NCBI GenBank assembly: GCA_014607495.2
Contig: CP053156.1
Span: 7,626,001 to 7,690,000, forward strand
Origin: Carposina sasakii
Lineage: Eukaryota > Arthropoda > Insecta > Lepidoptera > Carposinidae
Direction of reading: 5' to 3'
DNA length: 64,000 nucleotides
Below the pieces are notes generated by a model. That model was not told the DNA's origin. It worked only from the letters and a program-made list of their open reading frames with translations, and made no database searches. Each line of letters starts with the position of its first letter. The first letter of the stretch is position 1. Positions 46,480 to 59,579 of the stretch are shown piece after piece. The position numbers and the translations under genes are program-made.

Positions 46480-48850
46480 ATACTACCTGCTGTTACCCCA
46501 CTACAGCTTAGTTAAATAGCTGTTTCTTTATACATGAGTTGATTTACATTCACACATTAAAACCCCGCAAGTGTCGCTCTGACAAGGGTCAACGCGGCTG
46601 AATGTGCCTTTTCCGCCATCGCTTTTACACCATGTTTTCTTTCGCCTAACCCGCAACCAAAAAAAGCATTTTGACGTCTTTTTTTAAACTAAAGCCACTT
46701 AGCCCTGGTCTAGACATGTAAATAGCTTAAATAACAAACGAAGGCTCGAACCGAACTGCCAATAAACTTGGAACTGATAGAATACGCAAGACTTAACAAG
46801 TTGCAGCGATGCTGTTCACAAGGCAAATACGAGTACCTACACATTTTTATTGGCATGAGTTATTGACAGACAATTATTTGAAATAAAAATTTGGCATGAA
46901 GAAATGATAATAATATTTTCACTTGGCATTCAATACGTCATGGTTTATTACGTATATTTCGTTCCGTCTTTTATCTTATACATCATTGTGAATAGAACCA
47001 CAAATAAAAGTATTTTTTTCACTTGATGGATTTAACGGCTTCAAGTCAATCCGCTGAAAAGAGCTAAAGATAATAAATTCTGTAAGAAAGGTTTTGTACA
47101 AATAAATATCTCGATTTTAAATCTTCAATCAGTGGTATTAACGGACGTCTTCTATAAATAAACCCTTTTAAAGGAATAAAGGCTTTTATTCGATTTGTAA
47201 GCAACATCGAGGTAAAAACATTAAACGTAGTATATTTGTTTGTTCATCTTTTAGAAATATGTGTGGCACAATATTCTATGTTCTATGTACAGTCTTCTTT
47301 AACAAAATATAAAAATAAACTTTTGATCTTAAGAATCATAGTTATGAACAAAATAAAAGTTTATTATAAAGAAATTGGTATAAATATCTCAAATTGAAGT
47401 GAACGACACCTATATTATTTAGGCCGCTTTAGGCTAACTTGGTCCAAAGTCAACCTATCAAAACTATTGACAGACCGAATGGCTAGATCACAATCATCGG
47501 CTAAAGTTAAATAGGTGTTGATCCCCTCGCAGTTTAATAATTCTAGGGGTGTAAACTGAACCTTCGACCTTCCAACAAAAAGCTTCAGCCCGCTATTACT
47601 GTATTTATTACTTGGCAACTACTATCAGAATCTGCCGTTTTGATGTTCATAATTGACAGTTTAATATAAGCTCCAATATCGGAATTGTGGTTGAATGTTT
47701 GAGGAATTGTTTTAGGAACATCGTCAATTATATCTGAGTTTCTGTTCAGATACTTTAACAGAATCCGTAAGTTATGTCATAGCCGTAAAGTTACTGAGAA
47801 TTTTGGCAACTGTCATAATTAAATAAGTTAATGAAATGAGCGTGAGGTATGAGGTAAATGTTAGGTTTATAACTAACTAGGTACTTATATTTAAACAGTA
47901 GCAAGGGGTTGTGTTATTGTTACTAAAAACTACCTACCTACGTAAACTACAAGCTATTTTCACTGAAAATAAATGCGTGGCATTTTAAAAACAATAAAAT
48001 ACTGTTGTTGTGATTAGATTAAAAGTATACAAACGTACAATTATTTCAATTACTAGGTTTCTACTTAAGAATAACTCATTTATCATTCTGGCTGAGACAC
48101 TGAAGAAATGATTATTCCCAATCATAAAAATGAAGAAAGTTTGCTAGGAGAGGTGTGAAATGTATCTACCTACATTTTGTAATCGAGATCAATGAGATAC
48201 ATTCACATATACAATAAACTAAATTATACAGGTGTGTATGAAGGAATAAATAAAAGCTTTATTGTATAAATAAACGTTTTACGCGCAATTTGAAACACAA
48301 TCAGGTTGCAGATAAGTGTAGGTAATTGCTAATGAACTTTTACAAGTACTTAAGCATCGGAAAAGGTCTGTTTATAGGCTCATTGGTGTTTCTCTTGACG
48401 TGTGACCGTAAATTTTTTACGTCTCGATTGAATGGTTCGCCCTTAACTAAAACAGGGCATAAAGTTTCACGATGCCGGTTTATGGCACATTTCGTGTTCA
48501 TTTTATAAATGATGTTCTTTAGCGATACTTTGGGGATGCCCTTCAGCTTTATTTCGGTGCTATTTCCTAGTTTTATACCAAATGTCTGATTTAAAGGGCA
48601 CCAAGGGCGCAAGTTTACGAGATTGTCCGTTGATTTGGGATACTAATATTGGTTTAATAAAATTATTAGCTATACTTCTTAGTTAAGTAAAATATCTGAA
48701 ATAGACGTCTTATAGGTACATAGGTACTGAGAATACCTACTTGCTATATCATACAATGTTCTTTTTGTTCGTTTATTTGTGTAGGGCCTATTTATTAAGA
48801 CATATACCTACTTTGTTCACACTTTGAAATTTCTTATGTTAATGAACGTA
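46480..48850. other. no feature recognised
   Basis: AT-rich DNA. A short GC-richer patch at about 46560-46650 and two minus-strand frames (47618-47415, 48612-48340) were looked at; none has a recognisable product. Confidence 0.35.
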
Positions 48851-48856
48851 ATAATC

Positions 48857-49085
48857 TCATCATCTTCCTGCCCTTATCCCGTTATTTATGGGGTCAGCGC
48901 AATATGGTTTCTTGTGAAACTTTTGAAACCAAGGATTTGGCGATTATTTTACTGCCGACTGCTTGCCTGACACCAATCCTTTTTCTGTACCTGAACATGA
49001 ATTCAGTGTAGGCCCGTGACTGAAATCGAACCTACGCATTCCGACTGAAGGGCACACGTCTTAACCATTGGGATATCATCGTAAT
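48857..49085 (-). mobile_element. tRNA-derived SINE (copy 2 of the 24701 type)
   Basis: The minus strand reads box A-like ATATCCCAATGGTTAAGACG, box B-like AGGTTCGATTTC and CACGGGCCTACACTGAA. It ends TTGCGCTGACCCCATAAATA...GGGCAGGAAGATGATGA. Confidence 0.8.
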
Positions 49086-49089
49086 GACC

Positions 49090-52000
49090 GTGTATGTAGA
49101 TTAATAAATTGTTTTTACAGTTTACATGTAACATTAATCCAAAACTAAAGTGAATTAACGTCCCACCTGCTTGCATTTCGGTTTGATTTGACAATCGTGA
49201 GGGGCCAGTAATTGATGGGCCACGTGTCAGAGATCACGGACGAAATGAAGCAGACCTCCAATAAACTGGAGACGTGATACTTTCTATTACATTACCTTCT
49301 CGCCCTTTCGATTTTAGAACAAAAATCGAAAAATCCTGCGTATTTCTGGCTTGAAAATGGGTCGGATTTCAATAAACAAGATATTTTGTCCTATTTTTTA
49401 TGGCTCTATTCTAAAATATACTAATTTGACCTATAAAAAGTCAGCACAAAGACAATGTATAATTATCATGTATTGGAATATTATACACACACAGTTCTGC
49501 TACAGATAACTACGACGACGTGTTTGTGCTACGAATCGACTACGAAATTACTACGAGTACACACAATCGTATTACTGTAAATTGCTTGGCATAGCGTTTA
49601 CTTTGGTACAAATTGTACATCGATTTAAATTAATAACATAATTAGTAAGTATGTTCAAGTTGAATTCTAATATAATGAACTACAGGAAACAGATTTTGGT
49701 AGATAGATCTTTTTTTATATAATGTCGAAACAATGAATAATTTTATTTAAAAAATGACATGAAAACTAGACATAGTACCTACTGGCCTTAGATCTTGGTT
49801 GACCAAATTAACTATTTCAAAACATATATTATAAAGTATGTAAACATGAAAACCTTTTTCGAGTTAAAATACAGGAAAGTTAACATTCAATCTCGAAGCA
49901 ATCTTGTTCAGTTGAATTGTAAATCTAAGGATTTTTTATGTCTCAAAGTCCGCGAAAGCCCTTCTTTGCTCGGGCATTGAAGCTGTTTTAAATATTGCGT
50001 CCGGGTTTACTCTGATAAATCCTTGTTTTCACATGTATTTCTGTTATAGAAAATGTTGGTTTTCGCGGAAAAAAGGGCCAGTGAATGTTGTAATTTTGCG
50101 TATATTTAAGAGATGTCTGTTCTAATTTCCTTTGTGGAATTAAACGTCGTCACCGTCAGATTCCTATCTTTTGGGAGATTTTGTTGAAGACTGTTTTTTT
50201 ATTTATTTTGAAAACCTACAATAGTAGAGTCACTTTTAAATACTCCTAGGCAGTTATGATAACTGTATGACCTCATTATACTGTACGAATTAGTAGGCAC
50301 ACAGATGGAGCAAACATTGGATTTAAGTTTGGTAAAGATATTAAAAAAAAAACAGTTTCCTTTGTTCTGTTCTGTTTTGTCGTCGTAAATGCCGTTGGAA
50401 TCAGTTGAGAAAACTGTTGGCATTACCTACTACCTGCTATTTATATGACTACTAACTTCACGCAAAAACTGTTGAAGAAAGTTTACATTACGCGACTGTA
50501 CTTTTGTGTTTTCACACCATTTTTTCCCGTTAGCCAACATAAGTTGTTACAAACAATTTAATAAATAAAGGGCGTTCATTCGTCGCCTACAAAGGACGCA
50601 GTCGGACGCCATTCGTCGAGCCGAAAACAAATTAATTGCTATCGATAACGGTCCGTTAGGGTTACCAGACAACCGTATTTGTCCGGATATAGGTACACGG
50701 GGGAAATCTTATCTATCTTTTATTACATCTATGTTATTTTTAAAAACATTACATAGATTTTTATTTACATCCGAGTGTCATTGCTAAAGGACCACAGATT
50801 TCTTGAAAATGAAAATAATACGTTTTTTTTCTTGTTTAGCCATGGTAACCCTAGTCCGAATGTTCTCACAATCTATCGATCAAGTGCGAAAAATTAATTG
50901 AAATCGCTGACAGTACCCTCCCATCGGCTACAGCAATGGAATTTCCCCAGAATACTTTCAGTTTTAACGCCATTTGGCTGCTCAATAATTTATTACATTA
51001 CTCGTCTTTAATTGATAGCCATCGAAGTTTGCAGAGCTCTTATTGCGATTCTAATTGAATTATTTGTACATTTTGAGATTCTGTGATACTGGAAAAGCAA
51101 CCCTTTCATTGAAATGTTGCCAATTAAGTTATGGCTGCAGAAATCTTGCAATATGCATACGAGATGTACACAATTGACATCATTATACACATTAAAAGTT
51201 ATATAATGACGATTTCTTTCAGACAAGTAATATGTTGTAAGTTGTTTTAAAAAGGTCTGTGGGATAATCTTACAAACTCGCCCTTAGGTAAAATGAGAAT
51301 GCACAAGAACCAAGACTTGCTAGCTGACTTTTAAGCTTATCCTCTTAATGGCCAATTTCTATACTAGTGATCCAATTCTCAGATATTCTTTATTCCAAAT
51401 TTGAAATTTTATAAGAAAACATTTGAAGGATAAATTAATAAACCAGCCCCCCTAGCATGACCACGCATCGTGGATATCGTATCGTCTATATACAAAATTC
51501 AACATGGCGGCTAATATATTTATAGTATTTTGACAGGCTAAATTAATGTCGATAAAACGGTTTATCATATCGTGTTTCGCAAGTCATTCTCCTTGTGCAG
51601 GTAAAATTTTTATCCTGGACTTTGGAAAAATTGCATATTATCGCATAATATGTCTGACGAAGTGTTTACGTCCGTCGATGCTTATTCTGCTGATCTATCC
51701 GATCTGAGCTTCACAATGAGTAAATAAAATTGATGTTAATGATAAGTTCAATAATTTTTTTGTAGGTACATCGCAGAATAAATAGAAAGTAGCACAAGTA
51801 TTTTTTCAAAAGGGATAATGTATTATAAGGGAGTGATAAGGGAGTATAGGAGAAATAGTGGACTTAAGAATATGTGGTTTGACAGAAAGAAGGAAACCGA
51901 TGACGGATAAATAGCACATTAGAATAACGATTCGCTACACTTATTCAGCAACACATAGTATACCGTACACGTCATACACGAGCTCGAAACTCCACAGCAA

Positions 52001-52520
52001 AGAATATACTTACTCTCTAACGAGAGCTCCACAGTCTAGTTGTCAACAATGTGGCAAAATGACTACTGTCAGTTTTATTAAATTTTAATATTTCGTAGTA
52101 AAATTTCTGTTTGCATAGTGAAATTGTCTAAAAAATAATACCTACTACAATGCATAAAAAAGAGACTAGAGATCACATACCATCAGTAAGTATCTCATAA
52201 TTATGAAATTTCAATGTGACATTATCATGAATAATAAACGACAATCATTAATCTAAGAATAGCACATTAAAACTATAATTAAGAAGGCACTAAGCTATTT
52301 TTTAAAATATATAAAATATGGTTTGTAAAATAACCCCTTGAGCTAAAGACGGACAAGCGTGGGCTTTTCAAATTTAACGATAACGATTCCAAATGATTTT
52401 TTTTTATCTTTAACAAAGATTAGTAGTTCTAAAGTACCTACACTCCCTTTATTTAAAAAAATGAGGTAAATTAAGAACCTACTCCTTTTTTCATTTCGGT
52501 TAAAAAAGAACAATGACCAG
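49090..52520. other. mostly featureless AT-rich DNA
   Basis: Only a copy of the GGCCAATTTC palindromic repeat (51345-51440) was recognised. No coding exon is supported. Confidence 0.35.
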
Positions 52521-52521
52521 A

Positions 52522-52637
52522 GGGGTAAGCACGAATCTCTCGATAGTCCGTAACGCTAGCGTCAAACTGTCATTTCCTATATATTTTGATAGCGAGTCGC
52601 TAGCGTTACGCCGCGTAAAAAGGTTCGTGCTTACCCC
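52522..52637. mobile_element. 116-bp MITE with GGGGTAAGCACGAA ends
   Basis: GGGGTAAGCACGAATC and GGTTCGTGCTTACCCC are inverted ends, and inner arms also pair (GTAACGCTAGCG with CGCTAGCGTTACG). The whole element can fold into one hairpin. Confidence 0.82.
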
Positions 52638-52655
52638 ACAGGTGAGCCTGAAAAT

Positions 52656-53118
52656 TAGTTTGCCGAAATACCGAAATACGGTATGACGAAATACTCTTCG
52701 CCGAAGGCACTTTTCATCGACGTTTGATTTGCCGAAAAAATAATTCGCCGATGATCGTTTCGCCGAAATACTACCTACTTATTTATAGATGGCCGAAAAT
52801 CGATTATTAATAAGAGCGTGATTATATGTATGTATGTATATAAAAATTAGCCCGGACTTTGCGAAGTTCCATAAACGAATATCTAAAGCCCTTTGAGGTG
52901 CCGTTCTGTGAGAAATAAGAGAAATTAAAAGAAACAAGTCGTAAGTATTGGCGAAACAATAATTGGCGAATGAATTTTTCGCCATATCATTCGTCGATGA
53001 AACGTGCTGTCGGCGAAACGTTCTATCGGCGAATGATTCCTTTGGAAAGTCCACCGTCTCGATGAAAAGTGCCTTCGGCGAATCGTTCTATTGGCGAAGA
53101 GTATTTCGGCAAACCGAA
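52656..53118. mobile_element. fold-back element with iterated TTCGCCGAA-like motifs
   Basis: The left arm starts TTTGCCGAAATACCGAAATA and holds CTTCGCCGAAGGCACTTTTC. The right arm ends with AAAAGTGCCTTCGGCGAATC and GAAGAGTATTTCGGCAAACC. Both arms are built from many copies of a short word (GCCGAAAT, TTCGCCGAA, GGCGAAACG, GGCGAATGA) separated by about 15-25 bp. No coding sequence. Confidence 0.72.
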
Positions 53119-53679
53119 TTACTGGTGTACAACTTTCTTCTGAAGTTGTTATTTATGATACATTTATATGACACTTTATATTTATTTATATTTATAGTAC
53201 AAATTTATAAATCAAATTTAGTTCCTTGAAAAGGTAAATGTAATGTATCTAACTTGAATCTGTGAACTAAACTATTGTTAAAACTATGACGTAGTTCACA
53301 TTTTCCGCATCATACCGAGTATACCTTATGTTAGGCCCTTAGATACTTCACAATTATGTATATTGATACACGCAGATCCAGCCAGATCGTATATTCACTT
53401 ATGTAAGCGATTGCTTACCTACGCAAATCACTCGTTGAATATGCAACACCTAGTTTAGAAGCTCAGTAAGCATGTGCTCCGACTACTAAGATCCTACGTC
53501 TTTGTTTGGTATTACTTTACTTTCATCCCCTATAATCCCGCCATATATTTTGTTATTAATAGACGCCAAAGGATATATCCTCTTTAGATGTGCAAAATAA
53601 TTTTGGGGTAATTTTACAAGAGTATGGAATGAATTTGCTCAGTCCATCTAAATATAAGGTTAGATAATTATAAACATAT

Positions 53680-53860
53680 ACCAACACACGGCTATGTTTC
53701 CGAAATGGGGTATCCAGAAATGCAGAAGCGGGGAAAGATGTAAATTATATCAATGACAGCTTATCTGAGAGAATGCCCTAGTTCCTAAGTCGACTGTTAC
53801 GACATGCACGGAAAGAGATGCAGCTCAGTATTCTAGTGAAGCTCCGTTTCAGCACAGGAC
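53680..53860. repeat. dispersed repeat shared with 15690-15930
   Basis: GAAATGGGGTATCCAGAAAT, GAGAGAATGCCCTAGTTCCT and AAGTCGACTGTTACGACATG, CACGGAAAGAGATGCA match 15735-15900 in order. Confidence 0.6.
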
Positions 53861-53869
53861 ATTAATATA

Positions 53870-55230
53870 ACATACCTAAAATTACTCATATAGCCAAAGA
53901 TAGAGATATTATGGACCTAGGTCAACCTCTGTTCATCATTCTTAACTGAATTCGTATTATTTTTGGGGAAAAATAGATGAATAGTAAACGAAAGTCATAC
54001 AAATCAAAAGATTTCAAATGATGTTCACAGAAAACCTTCTTAAGTACCTATGTCAACCGATAGAGTTTCTTAGTTAGGTAATTAATAAAGAGCATTATCA
54101 TGCCATTAATTTATGCCACAATTTCAATAAGTACATGAAGCAATATCTAATTTAGTACATATCCGTCTGAAGTAAATTGAAGTTTTAGGATTTATAAAAA
54201 AAATCCAAGTAATCAGTGAAATTTCCATTTAACCATTTTCCAAGTTCAATCCCTAGTTTTGAAATAAAATTAATTTGCAATGAATCACGAGTAAATATCC
54301 AAATGATATTGTTCTAAAACTATCATGTCCTGAACAAAGTTTACGTACTCGTATCTATCATATTATATTCCAACTGAGTAATTCCGAGTCAAACCGGAGA
54401 GTTTCATAGACGAAGTCTTGAATGGAAGGGGTAGTGTTGGAAAATCCAATTAGTTGGATAAACATCGTATTAAACTACACACTTGAGATAACCTCTATTT
54501 GCCTATTGGAAATTGAACACCCCGATAAACGAACTTCTCGTATATAAACGGTTAGTGACAAATACATCTGACCGCGATTATGTAGATTTTGATAATGGGG
54601 TACGAATTTCACAGGCGGTTAAATGAATTTGGGTATTTTGAGCGAATATTAAATAGCATTCATAATAGAGTAGATAATTTTGTTGATACTGTAAAAATAT
54701 TAAATTATGTTATTAAGTAATCAGATTAGCTGGTAGAGAATGTCATGGTAGGCATAAAAAAATTGTAGTACAATACAGAATTTTATCTATCTATCTATAA
54801 AAAGAATTGTACATGCATCTCTTCTTTAATGTTGTATGCCATTTCTTTTTGTGTATGTGCAATAAAGAATAAAGAATGAGGAATAACTAGAGAAACGTAC
54901 CCTTATACAAATGTAACATTCACATCTGGCCGATAGGGAAACTATCTCAGGCATCTCACACATCTTCCATTAAACCGCGAAATCTCGCGCTTCACTCTGT
55001 TATTATCCTGAAATACACCCGCATGGAATGTTAGACCCTCGTCAGGCCATAGCGAGATGTAATTCAATCTAGGCCTCCCCATCAATCTGTGAATTCTCGC
55101 ATATATTTCTGTTGATTTGACAAATGAGAAGGGTGTGCGTCTTGAGCTGCCGGCAAATACAAGAAGGAGGTAGTCTAATCTGAAATATTTTTCTTCTTTA
55201 TTCATAGCGAATTGGGAATTTTGATGACTA
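53870..55230. other. no feature recognised
   Basis: AT-rich DNA. One 87-codon minus-strand frame (55205-54942) has no splice or family support. Confidence 0.35.
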
Positions 55231-55234
55231 ATGT

Positions 55235-55375
55235 TTAAATCAATACAACGGACTAAAGAATGTCAGAATTTTTTATTCTTTTGAAATTTTATATGAAAAC
55301 AAGAATAATTGAAAATTTAATCTGAAATATGCAAATAATCTGTCAAGATCGGTTATTCAAATTGGCTGATAAATG
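55235..55375. repeat. GGCCAATTTC-family palindromic MITE
   Basis: TTTGAAATTTTATATGAAAA and TTTAATCTGAAATATGCAAA flank a palindromic core, ending GATCGGTTATTCAAATTGGC. Confidence 0.6.
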
Positions 55376-55787
55376 TTGACCAGTGATTGGATTATGCACT
55401 GCGTCGGCTAGACTAGCGATCTATGACTGCATTGATTTATTATTATCACAGTTCCACGTTATAACTTCTTTATGGTCTAGAGCCACCGACTGGTAAATAT
55501 ACATTTGTTTCGAGATTCCCGATCTTCGATGTCAATACCGATAAAGTTAGATAAGGATTCGTATGGGTTATGTATGTTTCGAGGATTAAGCTATTTGAAT
55601 GAATATTAATGAAGCGAATTTAGTCCGGGCTTGGTTCGGGTAGGATTATGATTTTATTGCTTTTGTTTTATTTGAGGTGTCGCTATCTTTAGTCGGTCTT
55701 TAACTTTGAATATTTATGAAACTTTTCTTTTTCACACAATTCAGTAAAAATAATATTGTAAAATCATATTAGTAAAAATATCTACTA

Positions 55788-56042
55788 CTAGTGGACGCCC
55801 GCGACTTTGCCCGCGTGGATTACAGAAACAACAAAAAGTCGAAATTATCCGGGATAAAAATATTTTCCCGGGATAAAAAGTAGCCTATGTGTAAATCCAG
55901 AGTATCAGCTAACTCCATACCAATTTTTATTAAAATCACTCCAGCCGTTTTTACGTGAAAGAGAACAAACACCCATCCATCCACCCAACAATCCATCCAT
56001 CCATACATACTTACAAACTTTCGCATTTATAATATTAGTAAG
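55788..56042 (-). mobile_element. Helitron-like element (TTACTAATATTATAAATGCG type)
   Basis: The minus strand begins ATCTTACTAATATTATAAAT, has a (GGAT)n stretch near 55985-56010 and ends CGCGGGCAAAGTCGCGGGCG, TCCACTAG, followed by T. Confidence 0.7.
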
Positions 56043-56044
56043 AT

Positions 56045-57185
56045 GACTAACACAAATTGTGAGATAACAAGGACATTCTGCTAATCGTATTGAACCATGA
56101 ACACATATTTATTTAACTCTAGTTGTAGGTACTAAGTACCTATTACCTATTTTCATATTTAACAAAAAGAAAATCCCATTGAACATTTTTCGTTATCTAT
56201 CACGTAAATAATATACTAGAAAGCCAATACATATTTGATGTTCATAAAATATTTACAAACTATTTAATTAAAAGTTTTCATTGTTGACAGCATACATAGA
56301 AATATCGGCGGTAAACGAGTTACAAATAAAAGTATGTTTATTACTAAGGCCTAAAATATTTGAGGTTATTGCTAATGGTCCGGGTTCGGTACATAATAAT
56401 TTATAACGATAACATCATGAATTTAAGAGTACAGTAAGGATTCTCGCCAAGTATACATAGAAACTTCACTGTATTCACCAAGTCAAGCGAATGCGTAGCT
56501 GAAATGAAAGAAAAAGAAAAGGGTATTTCAGAATAAGGTACACACATGTGCTTGGAAGTCTACGTTTAACGTTAGGTAATAAATTGTTAGATTATTCTCA
56601 TCAAATTTAATGACTTAATATTAGGTTAGAGCAGTGACCGCCTGTTTTTTGTGATCTTTTAAGATTATCTATGTATTTATATACCGTTGCTTAGTACCCA
56701 CGACACAAGACCTTATAGATCTTAATGTGGGACTAAGTTAATGTGTTGTGAAGTGTGTGAATATTATTATTATATTATTATCTAGGACTCGTATTCTTCA
56801 TAATTTAGGACCATATTAACTATTGTTTTTACGGGGCGGATGTTTCGTCGTTGGGCACTAGCCGCCTACACTGTCTGTCTATATTTTTTCACTTGAAACC
56901 TATCTCTATTATTTCAAAGATATAGGTCACTCTATTGACCTGAAGGACTATCACAATATGAAAAATTACAGGTTTTTTTAAAGTGTTTCTCCTCTTGGAA
57001 TTCCTCTATAATATTATGTATAATTTTCCGGCAAAAAACGAATAAAAAACCTTTTGTATGTGTACTGTATTTATTAGTTTTACCTAACCTTTCTATTGCA
57101 ACAAAAAGTCAACAACCCAATGAGGTTTTATTTTCATTTGTAAAATCATCAATCTTAAGGTATACAAGAGGAATCAGTAGAAGAA
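56045..57185. other. no feature recognised
   Basis: AT-rich DNA with no supported gene or repeat. Confidence 0.35.
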
Positions 57186-57189
57186 TAAA

Positions 57190-57340
57190 CAAAATTTAAA
57201 TGAAAATTTCTATAAGTAATCTCGAGAGATTTTTTGCATATTTCAGATTAAATCTTCAAATTGCTTTCATACAAACAAATTTGAAATAAAAAAGATCCGG
57301 GATTCTTAATCGCTAGCATTGAATTGATAATCCATTAGTT
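57190..57340. repeat. GGCCAATTTC-family palindromic MITE
   Basis: TTTTGCATATTTCAGATTAA and TTTCATACAAACAAATTTGA match the core seen at 7850-7910 in reverse orientation. Confidence 0.55.
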
Positions 57341-57344
57341 GCTC

Positions 57345-59130
57345 AAACAACATAGTGCAGTACTAGTAAACGAATCCTCACACCTAACGAGTCTTCTAAC
57401 TGGAAAATCGATATGTGTATTGGCTAAGTAGATGTTCCGTATTACCTGGCCCTACTTGACTACCGGTACAGTTAGGCGCTGAATTATCGGCTTAGTATAC
57501 GCAAGGTAAACACGCGTAAAAACTTCAAACAGTTGCACCCAGGGTCCCCTTGGTCGTAAATTACGCAGGTCTCCCTCATTACCGCGGCCGTTCATCCGTG
57601 GATGACGCGAGGGTGAAGGGCGATAGTCCAGGCCGTAGCTAGGTCTTCATAGAGCAGATACAAACGCTTTCTAACTAAGTTTGTTCTTAGAAAAATGTGT
57701 CACCGTTAGTTAGACGTAGACTATAAATATGTGCAATGGTTGCTTGATAGGTACTGTGGAGGCTGCAATGATAGTCGTGTGCCTCTAGTTGCCCTAATTC
57801 GGTTACCGGACTAACAACCGAACTACTGCTACTATATAGAGGGTAGTATGACTTCACGACTCCCTTTTGTACCTGCTTCATGGTCTCATATCTGTTATAA
57901 GGGCCCCATGAGTGCAACGTAATGCACATTGGGCATACCCCACGTGCCGAAGATTTGGTTCCAGGGGTTACCTAAATGTTTTATGATTTAATTCCGTAAT
58001 GGATAACTTCATAAATAGAGATTGATTTTTTAAATAATGACCCTTGAATAAATGTAACGGTGGGTGCATTTTTATAAGCACAGCTTTTTCGTTACAGTAG
58101 CCATTTTTTTATTTTTCGGATGGAATTTTGGTAATACAATTCCGTATCATGCGATGTAATGTCCCAGCCGTGGATTTTCTTGCTGTGAAATTGTTTTGTG
58201 AACGAAGCACGCGACCGTGGCGTTGCAACCAGATCGCTTGGTGTTGCATTTTTGTGGTAAAGTCCACAAAACATTTTCGGTTATATAAAAACGGAGCAGT
58301 GTTTCATGCAGTCGTTACTAGTTAAGCGAGTTTTATTCGCATGACCGACAAAAGTAGAGCCGCTACTCCACGCTTTTCCCAGAATCGCAGAATACTTTGA
58401 TACATAATGCATGTATGTTTCATGATAAACATGTTGTCGTTCATATTTAAAAATGTTTATTTTTTTATAAAAACTTGGAGCGCAGCAGAAGTTATAATTT
58501 TTTTTTAATATATGGTCTTAAAATAAAATCTATATTAATAGATCGTAAATCAACAATGTTTCGCCAACACTCATGGCACCCTCAGGATTGTTAATAAAGA
58601 TTATTTACAAAGATTAGCAACAGTTAATTAACGATTAACTTTATAAAAAGTGGTATTGGTAGCAGCTATCTACGTATTGCATGCTAGGTGCTTGGATCTT
58701 CTGGTTCCCTATGATTACAATCATGAGTCATTAGATTCGAGGGTGTAGGGCCCGGTGGTGGGCGAATACAGGTTATAAATAAAAACTTCCTATCCTTAAT
58801 ACTATTCAATATACTTATTAGACTATATATAAACTACCTAAGCTAAATATAATAGTTTTTTTGCTAGTCCCAACTCAAATATCAAATGAAATAGGAAAAT
58901 ATTCAAATACTTACAAGAAAATAAGTGTAGCATATGAAATATTGTAACATAAAAATAACCTAACTCGAGCATCCCCTTATCGACGTCTACCCTTAATTAA
59001 AATATATGAACGCCATTTAAGAATTTCTTCGCATAGAGCCAATATTCTTTTCTACTGAATGGAAATTTATAAGTTTTATTATTATGAAAATTTATTTGAC
59101 TCTTTATTTTCGATTTTGTACCACGGTAAT
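57345..59130. other. no feature recognised
   Basis: A GC-richer block at about 57430-57660 (for example CCGCGGCCGTTCATCCGTGG) stands out from the AT-rich surroundings but shows no exon structure. Confidence 0.35.
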
Positions 59131-59147
59131 TTTACTTTAGGTATGTA

Positions 59148-59305
59148 TAGTGTTGCCGAACTATCGATAGTTTGACTATCGATAGTTGACCTCGAAAATC
59201 ATCTGTGATATCGATAGGCCCATAGATAGATGGATTATCGATACTATTGTTTTTTGTCCAACTATCGATAGTCTATCGATAGTGGACTATCGAGCGGCAA
59301 CACTA
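59148..59305. mobile_element. hAT-type MITE rich in ATCGAT palindromes
   Basis: Inverted ends TAGTGTTGCCG and CGGCAACACTA enclose 158 bp. A perfect 8-bp target duplication, GGTATGTA, flanks it at 59140-59147 and 59306-59313. It carries six ATCGAT palindromes (near 59163, 59178, 59209, 59236, 59263, 59274) and a seventh degenerate ATCGAG. Five of the six lie in the larger word TATCGATA. Confidence 0.92.
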
Positions 59306-59326
59306 GGTATGTACTAATTCTTCTTC

Positions 59327-59577
59327 TTCAGCTATTGCAGTCCACTGCTGGCCGTAGGCCTCCCCCAGGGCACGCCACAAGGCTACTGCCACAGGGGGGT
59401 TTTGCCCATAGTCACCACGCTGGGCAGGCGGCTTGGTGACCGCAGTGTGATTTTTGGACTATGTTGTCAGTACGGGAGGCGCTGCTGCCCACCTCCCGGA
59501 AACCCCTAATCGCCTCGTACGATACCCACGGGCAGGCAGGGGTGGTACAAACTCTACTCTGCCGGCACCACGCGGCT
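59327..59577 (+). repeat. 'GCAGTCCACTGCTGGAC' repeat, longest copy
   Basis: CAGCTATTGCAGTCCACTGC, TGGCCGTAGGCCTCCCCCAG, TGCCCATAGTCACCACGCTG, ACCTCCCGGAAACCCC and ACGATACCCACGGGCAGGCA in order. It lies 14 bp from the ATCGAT-rich MITE. Confidence 0.75.
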
Positions 59578-59579
59578 AT

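Noticed and set aside
47415..47618. 67-codon minus-strand frame
   Set aside because: No recognisable domain, no splice context and average base composition; likely chance.
48340..48612. 90-codon minus-strand frame and its 60-codon opposite
   Set aside because: Looks mildly protein-like but has no family match or splice support; not strong enough to annotate.
54942..55205. 87-codon minus-strand frame
   Set aside because: No homologue recognised and no gene context.
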